A stretch of DNA of 64,000 nt from Casuarius casuarius (taxonomy: Eukaryota > Chordata > Aves > Casuariiformes > Casuariidae), in NCBI GenBank assembly GCA_003342895.1, contig PTFA01000365.1, positions 496,001-560,000 of the forward strand. The letters run 5' to 3'. The notes beneath the pieces were generated by a model that saw only the letters and a program-made list of their open reading frames with translations, did not search any database and had not been told where the DNA came from. Of the stretch, positions 1-12,500 are shown piece by piece. The stretch's first letter is position 1, and every line of letters begins with the position of its first letter. The translations under genes were made by a program, and so were the position numbers.

Positions 1-3000
1 TGATCTTCACTCTGGAGAGATCTGTCACTGAAACATGCCGTTTCCATGTTGCTGGGTGGTTTTTTTTTTTTTTTTTCNNNNNNNNNNNNNNNNNNNNNGG
101 TGGTGATAGTTTGGGGTTTTTTGTTTTAAGATCTATATGGAAAAATCAATTGTACTATGAAAAATGGGACCAGGATTTTGACCAGCATTTGGAAAGGCTT
201 TGTCAGGCTGTTCACAGTAGAAGAATTTTGACTGAAATTAATGTGCATCTGTGAATGCCTTGCCTCTGTGGCTTTAGAAACCCTAAAGCTTAAAGTTACT
301 GGGGATTTTTTCAAATCTGTTAGTCTGTGTGGCTCTCATCAGTGTAGTGTCTCTGCCCGTTTAAGTAACATGCAAACTGATTGACCTCAGAAGTGCAGAG
401 CCAGTCCTGCATCCTTGGTTCTGATTTCATCAGTAGCCCAGATGAATAATTCATGCAGGTTTTATGAGGATCATATCCAAAAATGATCGATGGAAGTGAG
501 AGTACAGAACTCATTCCTCCTTTTTATTTCCAGCTCATCTCCCGATGGGATTACAGACATGAAAAACAAAATTCATCTTCAATACTATATCGAACATTGT
601 AAGGAATTGTTTTTTTCTTGCTGATTTAGATTCCTCTCTGGTGTATGATAAATTGTTCAATAAATAGTGACATGAAATGTATACCTTAGTTTTCAATATA
701 ACAGCTACAGATGCTTTCATGGGCTAGATCTAATTGAATCTATGCATTGCTTTTAGATGTTGCCACAGATAGTGTTCATGAATCAACAATCCAGTATTTA
801 CTCGTTCAGGTCCTTCCGTTGCAAGGCTTTTGGATTCCCTGTTCATCTAGAATACTGCTAGTATGTTTAGTGTACAGAAATCTCAACACGGGAATCAAGC
901 ATTGTGGGGTTCTCAAGATAATGTCCATTTGTTAAAAGAAGCATGTGCTTTATGCACTTTTATTTGTTATTTCATTACTAAGGCCTAAGGGAACAAATGT
1001 GCAGATAACTCTGCTATGGTCTTACCCGGGCCCTAAAGCGCAGCTCTAGCCACGCGCCAAGAACTTGCAGATGCAAAGGTGAGATGAAGAAAAAACACAG
1101 CATATCTCTGTCTCTCTCCACCCCCTCACGTGTTTAGAACTACAACTATATGTCAAGAAAAATCTGTGGAAGTTATTGCTAGTTAAATTGATCAAATAGC
1201 TTAGCATCATGGAGGAAAGACATGAGAATATGAGAAATTACTCATCTCTGAGACAGTCACTTTCTCTGCAAGTTTCCAAAAGTCCTGCACATAATTAGAG
1301 GTCAGTGTTTAAACAACAGGATCAGTTTGGTGGACTGCTGGCTGGGCATCAGTAACGCTGCAGGTTTGATTGACAGTCTGTATGTTCTGTATGAGAGACT
1401 TCAATCAACCTGGGCCGTATGCATTAATAAGGCAAATTTGTCTTATTTTGTCTGAGTGAAGAGCAAAGTTTGGATGAAAATATATGAGTTTAAAAATAGA
1501 TGAACAGAGGCTCTTCTGCTTAGCTCTGGCGGAACAGAGCACCGTGAAGCTGGTCTTGATATTGTTACTTGTGGTTCCGCAGTCGCCAGCTGGTAGAAAG
1601 CAGTTGTTCTGGCTCCATCCCATCCTCCCCACTCGCAGCACAGAGCGCTCTTAGAAGATGAAGGGAATCCAGCTACTGGCTTCAGAACCCCAAAATATCA
1701 CACAACTATTCCTCTCCAGACAGTACACAGTACATACCAATAGTTCAGTGCACAATAAAGCAGTTAGGTATGATTTTTTTTCTGAAGGAGGATATATAGT
1801 AAATAAAAAGTCAGTGTAGAGTTGATTTTTAGGGGAAGTAACTCCACAAAAGCTAGTGGAGCTCTCTGAACATACCAGTTCTAAATCTTCTCCATTGGAT
1901 TTATCAGTAGGAGATGGTACTGCTGACCTTAGCGCTTTTCTAAAAGCTCTACTATAGACTTCTTGTTTTGTTTGTTTTAAATATCAGACATCCTTTTTTC
2001 CCATTCCTGCTAAATAAAACCTGAATGTATGCTTACACTGCTTATACTGCTGTAATGTAAATATTAGAAAAACTTGAGACAAATTACAGGGTTCCTGATA
2101 TGGCTGAAGGCATTCTAACAGCTCTGCTGCAAATTATTTTTTACTGAACCTAGTCACCAGGTGACAACAGGGATTACCTCATTTTAGTGACTGTAATGCT
2201 TGAATAGGGAAAACAGAGGCAGTGGAATGAAGAAGTCTTATTCTTTCATACTGAGTGCTTTCCAGCTAGTTACAAGGAAGCTATTTTTCATTTGGAAGTA
2301 AGGGAGGACCTAAAATTATAAGCATCTGTGGATTACTGAAGAAAAGGTAATATATCTTATAAGGCTGGATTTTCACAAGGCCAAAGGTGAAGAAGAAGGG
2401 TCAACCCTCCCTTCATTATTTTCTCCTGAGAGTTGTATAACAGGCCAGGCAAGACCGCAAAGTTTCCAGGCAGGAGTGGGAGCGCTCCCTCTTCACAAGC
2501 TGATACAGTGTTGCCAGGGTTGTATTGATCTAGTGTGATGTATGATTCTTGCCTTTCTTGCTGCTCTGCATCATGCAGAAAGTCTGTATGTGTTGTATTT
2601 ACTGTTTACTGACCATCTTTAGGAAAGGAAGATAAAAGAAATGGACTGGAAGTATATTTCTAGACAGTTTGTATTCAATTACGATTGTCTAATCATTTTG
2701 TAGGTTCTACCATCCATAGCTTTTTACATTTTTGTCCATTATGTACAAAACCCAAAGGATACATATGAAATAATAATATGAAATATTATTACAGCAAGCT
2801 CCCACTAATTTCCCAAGTTGACTAAAAAAATGCATGAATGTATGCTCCATCCTGTGTAGCATTTACTTCATTGCTTTCCTGCAAACTACTCCTGCAAACT
2901 TGGGCTCTGCACTTGCATGCCCTGTATCGACGACTTTACAAACCAGGGCCAGCAAGAGTTTTCCGTCACATAAACCCATGTTTCCCACCCCACCTTATCC

Positions 3001-6000
3001 TCGACTGGAGCTTCAGGCTTCAGAATAATACTCTAGATGAGATAAGAGCTCTTCCTTAGTAAGAGGTGGCCCACAGTGGTGTTTGTGGCAGCTGCTCCTT
3101 GCATGGCAGTACTACTTTGAATTGGTGCTGATCCTCACAGCTTATCACCATTTGGCAATCTCTTTTATGTCATGAACTGTAGAGCAGCATTACTTTTTCT
3201 GTATATTCCTTGTATTTCTGAGAGAAAAGATATTGTGAATAGAACTGGCTGAAATACGCAATTTCTGTTTCACAGGAAATTCTGTTGTTCTGGGAAAGTC
3301 TTTTGTTACAGTCTGAAAATAAGACTGTAGTCTTAAAACAACCTTATGCAAAAGAGAGCATGCATGTTTCCACTTAGGCAAGGTGACTTGACTGAAGACA
3401 GGGTATCAGGTTTCCAGGATATGTAACATAGACCTTGGAGCATGGTCCTCGTAGGTACTTCCAGGCTTTATGCTCTCACCCATAGACCCTTTGGCTATGA
3501 CAGAGAACTTTTTTCTGGTAGTGAGCATCCCTTCATATTTCCTTGCTAGGTATCTTATTTTGCTAGCATGAATGCACCTCATAAACTCAGCAGCATTTCA
3601 TTAAGCAAAGACAATTCTTACTGGTTACACTGCTGCTCCTGGGGATGCACAGGTGAAAATTAGCAGTATTGCATCAGAATCTTTTTGTGAGTCTTAAACT
3701 GTAGCAAAACAAAGTTGTGTGCTGAAGGTTGGACATTGGAACTGTCTGTCCACAGACTTGGGAAGTGCCCAGAATGGAAGTTTGTATTCACATGGTAAAC
3801 AAAAAAGAGCAGACATTTCTCTTTACTTCAGATTCTTCCTTTGTTTGAAGAAACGCTTATGTCCACCTCATCCAAGCTCATTTAAAAGGAAGATAAACAT
3901 AAGTAAAGTCTCTATATCATTAAAATAAAGGAGAGCCCAGAACTGTGCCATTAAGCTAGTTTTTACAAAAGAGTTACAGATATGAATAGCACATGAAAAT
4001 AGAGGTTTTTTTAAGTTTCCATTATATTATGTATGTCTTTATTTACTGATGTACCTGCTATAGGGACAGTTAGGAAAAAGAGTCTGAACATATGCAACTC
4101 TTACTGTTTTATGATTACAGATCAACACTATTTGTGTTAGAAATGAAGAGTGTAAAATGTTAATCCTGTACAGCATAACACAGTCACGTGAGATCCAGAG
4201 ACTGCATTGCCTTTAATTTTTTGTTTTACGTGATACCTTTTTAGATTTATTTTTATGACACAAGAAACATGTCTATGCTAGAAGAGTAGCAAGCTGTAAC
4301 TCTGTTTTTCTGTGATTCTTCAATTTAAGTTTCCTGAACCAGCTCTGCGAAAGGAGGAGAAAACATTCTTCTGCTGAATAATCATTGTGTAACTTTATTT
4401 ACAAAAGCTCTTTATTTGTAGCTATTCTTAAGCTTAAAATGTTTTGAACTTAAGGAGTGGAGTATCTTTGAAGGGATATAATTTAAAATGCCACACCCCA
4501 CCTCTTTCAATCAGTCTGTTCTGTTCTGCAGCTTGGTGAGTGATATGGTTTAAGCAGTGACACGAAGTTGCAGCAGTAGATATAATTGATAGCCAGACAC
4601 AGTATTTTTGAGCAGTTCCTTAAACAGTGACAAAAGTTTGCTAAAAGAATTCTCCAAAAAGAAAGAAAAAGAAAAAAAAAAAACAGAATAAGAAAAGCCT
4701 CCAAAGCTATTAGCTACTTGAAATCTCCTCACTTTGTACAGGCGTGGAGGTGATCAGACAACAAACAGCGGAGGTGGAGGTCGATTCCAGGCTGTGGCAT
4801 GCACCGTGGCAGTGAGTGAGGAGACTAGAGCCCTCACTGAGAAACTGCAGGGGCAGCTGGGGAGAATCGGGTCCGCCTTGCCCCTTAAGCTGTCAGGAGT
4901 GACATCAGTGTCTTTTCTTCTATAGCATGCATAAGGCTTCGTGCTGTGATAGATTTAGGCAAGTGGAATAGAATGCAAATCCTCTACTTGTACTTCTTCT
5001 GACATGGAATGGTCTAAAATAGCCATGAGCTTCAAGAAACCACACCGAATCTGGCAGCTCAAAGTTATTTTTTAACTTGAACAAAATGAGAGGAGTTCTT
5101 AATTCGGTGCATTGTATCAGCATGGCTTGTAGAATGCTTCTGGGGATGAAATGGCTTTTCACTTCATGGCAAATTTTGTCCCTAGTGCAGTGGACGTGCT
5201 GGATGTGGACAGCTGTGAGAAGCAGAGAAGACTGCAGCCCTGCAGAGAGTCCCTGGAAAGTGGCAAGTCAGGCCTGTCCTTCAGGAAGCTGACGTGTCGT
5301 TCAGTTCATGTTGTTGCAGACCAGGGGGAAAAATCTGCTTCTGGCCAGCAGAAATGCTTGCTCAATATTTAAGAAGACACCATTGTTACTTCACTCTTTG
5401 CTAGCAAAAAGGCTTCAAAATAATTTTTTTTAAAGTTAAAATTTAGTCTAAGTTTGATTTAAGAACAAATAAAATCTATAGCTTTCAGATCTAGAGGGAC
5501 AGTTTCCTGAAGTGGTGCTCCTGTAAGAGCAAACCATATGTCCTTGTGCAATGCAGACTTTCATTTAATGTTTAGGTTACTCATTGTTTTGTACAGCTGC
5601 TTCCTTTCAAGCTTGCATTTCATTTGGTTGGCTCCATTTTGTGTACTGTTGTTTCCTTTCTGTGCTTGGACCAACCCATTGTGGTCCTTTTGTTCTTTTG
5701 TGCCTGCGTAAGCACGCAGAGGTGGAAATGGTTTACTGACAATACCAGGACTCCGTGCGTTTTCCAGTGTTGTCTTACCTTGTGTGACAAACTCATACAC
5801 TTACTGTTCCTAAAGGGCTATGGAAAAATTCTGCTAAAATCAAATATAGTATTTCCATGGTGATGGGATATACAAAGGCTTGCTGTACCTCAGTTATTTC
5901 AGTGTGTGCTTTCTTACCTGTAGGAGCACACACAGGACTTGGATTCTATTTTAGAGTCTTTCTTTGAAACTATGAAACGATGAAGCTATGAAATTCTCTT

Positions 6001-6427
6001 GAGAAGTTTGTACACTTGCACCAAAGAAATTTCAGAAACTATTATAGACATTCTAGTGTTGTTGTCCTCATGGTTGAGCCTCCTTTACAGTAGAAAACAG
6101 GCTCTGTGAGATGGATTTATTTCCAAGTGCGTGTCCACTTTTGTAACACAAAGAAATCTTAAGTGACATAAAGATTTCTATGGAGAAGACCATGAGCATG
6201 ATATTCCACTCTAGAAATCATACCGTGATGTAAATCTCCTTGTGGGTTGCTTTTGGAAAATGCAGAGGTAGCCTGATGGCTGAGGTTTATGCCATCAGCT
6301 CAGAAAGCCTGCATTGATAAGTATGACTTGTTCTCTGCAAACGTGAATCTTCATTCTGCTCACTGGTCAAGACTCTTAAGGAATCTCTCTCTTTCTCTCT
6401 CTCTTTCTTTTGTTTGATTTTACCCAG
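1..6427 (+). other. TACC2: TACC2 intron (5' part of window)
   Basis: I see no conserved TACC2 exon here. It holds an assembly gap (78-98) after a T-run, a short CpG-containing patch near 4735-4910 and a CT-rich tract before the 6428 acceptor. A frame at 5181-5372 behind an AG is discussed as a weak alternative terminal exon. The short ATG frames look random. Confidence 0.7.
78..98. other. Assembly gap (21 N)
   Basis: N run directly after a T16C homopolymer. The identical length to the other gap suggests a placeholder rather than a measured size. Confidence 0.95.
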
Positions 6428-6585
6428 GAGCTCTGACTCTGAAGAAGCATTTGAGACCCCAGAGTCCACTACACCAGTAAAGGCTCCACCTTCACCTCCA
6501 CAACCACCTCCCGAAGCAGCAGCAGCAGTTGTAGCAGACATAGCAGAACAAGAAATAAGACCCCAGCTGCCCTTGGAAGACACAG
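6428..6585 (+). CDS. TACC2: TACC2 exon a ([11 protein letters not shown], Pro/Ala-rich)
   Basis: The acceptor TACCCAG ends at 6427 after a CT-rich tract. The donor is CACAG|GTAATG. The exon enters on the third base of a codon and leaves after one base. It encodes the conserved acidic start [20 protein letters not shown], then a Pro run and an Ala run. That low-complexity part is expected to vary between species. Confidence 0.93.
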
Positions 6586-9500
6586 GTAATGAGCCCATAA
6601 TGAGTGGGACCGGTTACTGAAGAAGATGAAACTAAAGGGAGGTATCTGTGTTAGCACAGACAAGGAATGGATGCTAATAAAATGTTCCCTAGAAGATTAG
6701 TTTCTGTGTGCTGGGCATTATCCATGCTGAGAGGAAAACCCCTGACTCCTTCTGGAATAAAGCATTGGGGAATCAGTCCATGATATTTGAGGAATAGTAA
6801 TGGAAAACTAGAAAAACTTTTTTTCTTTCCTGATCAGTTGAGCTTCATTCCCTTCTCCCAATATTTTAGGAGCTTTGCAGAGTCAGTTGACTAGAGGAAG
6901 GAGGTATGAGATACAGATACTTGGGCTAGCATCATTAACAGTGACAATTAATATTATTTTCAAATGTACTGAAATCTGAAGTAGAAGGTGAACAAAAAGC
7001 TCTTACAGTTTCAATAAAAATATATTGTATCTTGGAGCTAATACTAATAGCAGTAACACAGCACTGTGTGTGAATGTGTGTATAATGCACATGCATAGAA
7101 ATTGGAACATACTGAAAAAGGAATATTGCATTAAAAAAAAAGTGTTCTTTTCTCTCCATATTGAGTAATGGAATATGGCAGAGTAGAAAGTGCTGTGTTA
7201 GCAAGGAGCCTAAAATGGCTTTGTTTGAGTTGTCAGATGACAGCTCTACAGTTTAAGATGAAATTCCCCATCATGCTTTCTTTTTTTCCCCTCAGAGAGG
7301 CAAGATAGCTTGGTCACCTAGCTAAATTCCATAAAGGTAATTTTACTCTCAGCAGACTAAAGTTCATTTGTACTTCATTTGGAAGAATGTATAGCATTGC
7401 CATGCAATGATTTAAAGTTTCCACCCTAGAAGTGGCTATGTTTAGCAGTGGTTGAAGCAAAATCCATGAGTGGTAAATAGATTATAAAGCCTGCTGAGTT
7501 TTGATTTAGATCTTTGGGGAAGTGACAAATATGTCTTGAGTCACTTGAAGCATTTCTGGGACTCACGCATTAAGGAACACTCCTTGAGATCATTATTTAT
7601 GATATGACTTTATAAGAAGTTAAAAAGATGTCTGAGACACTGCTTCCACAGAATAAAAATGAAGTAGAAGAAATGTGACACTTTTTACTTTCTACTGTTA
7701 GAGATCCCTCTTCATTGTAGCAAACAATGTTCCTCATCTTCTTTTTTATTTTTTTGGCCTTAATTTCTGTGGTTACAAAACAATTTAAGTGCTGAGAGAA
7801 CAAAAGAATGGATATGATAAACAGGATTGAAATGTGTTTTCAATTACTGCAGTAGATTATCTTCAAACCTTTGATTACACATGTGCTTCCCTATCACATG
7901 TGATTCTTTTCTCTCTATATCCCAGATTTCCCCTTCCTTTCTTTCTGATATTCCTGAAGGAAGAGAGGAAACTGAATACATTTATTAATAACCACTGTGA
8001 ACTGTAGTATATTAAAAGCCATTTGATGTATTTGTTCTGCAGAGATTAAAGCATTTCATTTGCAGATAAAACTTGTCCATGGGAGGCAAGTTACTGCAAA
8101 ATAATAAAGCTATGTTTAGCATTCCAAAATTATGCAAAATGCAGGGTAATTTTTGTGAGGAAAAGAAGACGTGTAATGCAGAAAGATTTCAGACGTAGGA
8201 GGGCAACACAGAGCATTTATTTGTTTCTGAAATCTTTTAGAAGATATTGGTGTTCCTAAGGCTGTAACTTAGGTGTTTGCAAGCTTCTTCAGGACTGTGA
8301 ACAATTAAACATTTTGTACTTTAAAAACCACTTGAGTAACTGTTATCTTGTAGTTAACTTATCTCATAGGTTATGCATGTGATTGCATACAAAGAAAATG
8401 AGCCCTTGCTTGAGAGCTTATGGGCCACTGAAGCAGAGTTCTTCATTGGTACCAAAACCCTAAATAAGTAGGTTTCAATAAAAGAGGCATGAGGAATATG
8501 GGGTACCGGAGAGCCTGGCACACAGTGAGAGAAAGCAGCATCCAGCTGGGTGTTCTAGTTTGCCAGCCACATGACACTGTCTCCTGAATGAGGTTGGTGA
8601 TGGAGCGTGTGTTTGGGTGGAAGAAGGAAGCATAGTAAGTGTTTAAAGGATTATTTCGTCTGTGACTGACAATAGCTACTTATGCAGACGGTTGCAGTTA
8701 TGCTGCATGATATCATCAGCGCAACAGCTGGACCCCACTGCTGGAAAGCCAAAAGGAGAGTTTTTAATTAGCTTGACTTCAGTGCTAGCTTAATAAATAT
8801 GATGAAAGTGAAATATAGCGAAATTCATCCTGGGTTTGTGCCAGCTCCTGGCGGTGTAAAACCTGCTGCATGGCTCAAGTCCATCAGCAGCAAACTGTTG
8901 TGCCTGAGCAGAACAGGGGAGTCAGGACAAGGAGAAGGCCTCCATCAGGGGAAGAGTCCGGAGGAATGGAGGAGTAATGGAGCATTTAGGGAAGCTCCTC
9001 TGAACCTGACAAAGTGTCACTAATGAGCCCTTCCATTCCTCCATTAATATTTTGTTTGCTGTGGAGAACGTGGGTTATGCTGTTGAGGCAAATGACTTGG
9101 AGGATGCTTTGTGTTTTAAAAATTTGCTAGTATTTTAAATTATTGTTTGAGGTGCTTTTCTGTAGGCCACATGCTTTACACACACACTCCCCAATACCTG
9201 CTGATCCTCTTCAGGTGGAATGAATGCATAGGAGACTGCAGATCCCCAGCCTGTCTCATCAGCTCCTTCTAGCAGCATCCTCTTCTCCTTTGCATCTGAG
9301 CACCAGAAAATTCTCCAAGCCAAGGCAAGCTCCCAAATTCTCTGTTTCTGGCCAGGAATGCTTGCCTCAGCAGGGACTTTTTTTCCTCTCCCCCTGCTTC
9401 CCCCAATTGATTGATTACATCAAGTTATATACACAGAGGAGCTGTAGGAATTGTAGTCCCCTCTATGTGTTCTAGCCCACTGGTCAAGATATGGGAGACC

Positions 9501-12500
9501 TATATTTGATTCCTTCCTCTCTCTGGGGACTGATGCAGAAAAAAATTAAAATAAACTTTATATCCAGCATTTTCTCTCAGAATGAATGACAAAGATATTT
9601 TTATAAAAATTTTAAAAATAGTGCTACTAATTGATTTCATTACTTCAAAGACTTTTCGTAACAAGCAGGAACTTGAAATAAAGTAACTGTGTTTCAAAAT
9701 GTGTGATGTTAGATGATGCCAATTCCTATATGCTGTAGGCCAAGTGTACTTGTCATTAATACTGTACTGAGATTCATTATAATGGAGTGTGTGTGTGTGT
9801 GTGTCTGTCTGTATGTCATACTTATCTTTCAAGGGTATTTGTTGGTCTGTTTTTCTCTAGAAGCATTAGCTTCCTTTGTATTTGCTTTATTAGGTCTGGT
9901 TAAGTTTTGTTTCTAAGCCTTTCAATATAGTGTTCCTTTCTGTTTATAAGTCACCAGTGTTAAGGCCTTCTATTTTCAGCCTTTTGTTTTTTCTCCCTAT
10001 TTTAGAGTTATGTCAACAAAGGAAAAAAATACTTGACTGTCTTGGCACACAGTGCAGCTCAACCATAAGATGTCATAATCTAAAGGGAAAAACATGTTAA
10101 AATAACTAGAACTGCTTTTTATGTTTTAACTGCTTAATATATTTTCATTATTCATAAAGAAATAACCAAGATTTAGCTCCAGTAAGCTAGTAGTTGGTGC
10201 TGATGTTTCATTTTCTTCCCCCTGAAAGTAACTTTAGAACAAATTTGGAGTTGCCTCCAAATTTTTTGGAAATATTTCTTCTGTGAATGCAGTTCAGAAA
10301 AGTGCACTGGTTGCACTGTGGTACAGGATGCCCCAAGATGCCACATCCTCGGTCCCTCACAGCATTGGTACCTTAGTGTTCAGAGAGGAAGGAATGCGGG
10401 TATAGAAGAAACACTGCAGGTGAGGAAGAGAAAAGCAGAAATTGATACTACACCAAAATGAAACAGGTTCTGCCCTTGCTTTGGCTACATCTATAGCTTC
10501 TTCTGCAAGTACTGCTGATAGCTTTCTGCATTTCTTACCTATGGCTGTAAGAAGATAGACTCAGATACAAACCATAATACTAGTCCTGATCTAAACCTAT
10601 GAATGCCTCCTATCCTTTCGTATTCAATATAAAGCAGCAGTGATAGTAATGTCATAAAAATTTTGATTTCCTCATCAGTGGACAATTCAGACCACATGCA
10701 TGAGATTTGTTACTGTTCAGACTACTTTGTGTTGTGAGATTTTGTTTTTTAAAAGAAGGCTGAGTTAAGTGATGTATGTGTCTACCTCAGTGCCGTTGCA
10801 GGACATTGAAGCTTTTTTGTCATGATCTGAAGTGCTGTCAAAATCTAGGTGACTTATAATGTACAACAAAAACAGGAGTTAACATCTCTGTAATTGCTCA
10901 GCAAAATAAATTAGTGGTTCTCTTTTGATGATACCAACAATAGAAAATGTTTTTTATTAATGCAAAGCTTTTTGTTTTTTTTTTTATTCTAGCCTTTTAG
11001 CTTCCCTTTGCTTCTGCCATGCTAGGCGATAGATGAAAATGCCAAGCATTAAACACTTCATCCAGCTCTAGCTTAGAATTCTCAGTCCCTTGATGATAGA
11101 AGTCTGGTCTTTTTTTTTTTTTTTTTTTCCTTCATACTTTTTTTTTTTTTTTTTGCCACTCTCTGGAGCCCCTAAGGTGGCTGCAGGTTGAGAGAGGAAA
11201 GCGGTCGGGCAGCGCTGGTGCTTCATACCTGATCCAGACAAACTTTCCCTAAAATCCTAGAATTTTCTTTGAGGAAGGAGCAGAATTTGGACCTTCCTTT
11301 TTAATGAATGAAATGGGAGGTTTTTCAGGTATTACCTGCTCTTTATGACAACATAACTTCCCCTGCTGTAGCTCATGAATCAGTTGATCAGTTGTCCATG
11401 GAGTGCTTTGTAGTATCTGGTATCTACCTGGGGGCATATGCTACCGGTATAATTTGTTGTGGCCTGTCAGTACATTGTTATGGGCCAATGCAAGGCAAAA
11501 ACCTTATTTAAAACCTCTTTTTAGGGCTTCTTCCCAGGGCAAATCTTGCCTTAATTTGCGTAGATACGTTTGTATTGTAGCACGTTCCTTTGTGATCAAA
11601 CTGCATTTTAAATAAAATACTGTAATTAATAATACTGTTTTGCTTAATTCTACAACGTAAAAAGATAAATTGCACTGCTGTCCGCATATGCTGTCCACAT
11701 ATGCTTTTAATGCCAGGAAAGAGCGGTCTTAAAATCTCTTTGTACTAATAAAGCTGTGTCGTTTTGCAGTAGTGGGTGCCATTCGTGTTCTCTTCTGCTG
11801 CCTTTCTGCTGTTGGTAGTATGGAGTCAGTTCTGATGTAATGCAGGAAGAGTACAATAGCAGCATTTAATTTCTATCGAAAGCCATGTTTTCTCATACAG
11901 TTTCACATATTGTTTCATAAAGAAACAATAGAAATATCACAGTGACTGAAGCTGCCCTCTGCAGAAATCTATGCTATGAGGAGAGGATTTGGTTAGGAGG
12001 AAGTTATGAAATGAGCAATTAAATAAGATTAAAGTGCTGCATTATATGTGGAGCATACAGAATTCGAATACTGTTTTAATTTGAATAGCTGCAAAACATT
12101 GTACATTCACTCCTTCTGTGATGTATTCCTAACCCCAGCTCCACCACTTGTGTCTTTGAGATTCTAAGTCCTGCAGGCCATTAACTCTTATTTTTTTTAC
12201 ATACATTTTGTACTGACTTTGAACAAGGGGGCCTCAATAGGATGGTGCGTTGGCACATGCCATAATGAAAACAACAAAAGATTTTCTGAAGGCTTCTTGT
12301 TCAGATCCCCCTTCTATTTCATGCTGACCTAGATTTGTACTCTGCTGACATATTAGAGATATACCAGTGTTTATTTTAATGTGCAGTTCTGTTTTTTTGG
12401 TGTAAAATGTACAGATTACTCCCCTTAACCGAAATCTGAGTGTGTGTCTGTGTGTGTGTGTCTGTATGTGAAATGAACACCAGCTCAGCTGGCAGACCAG

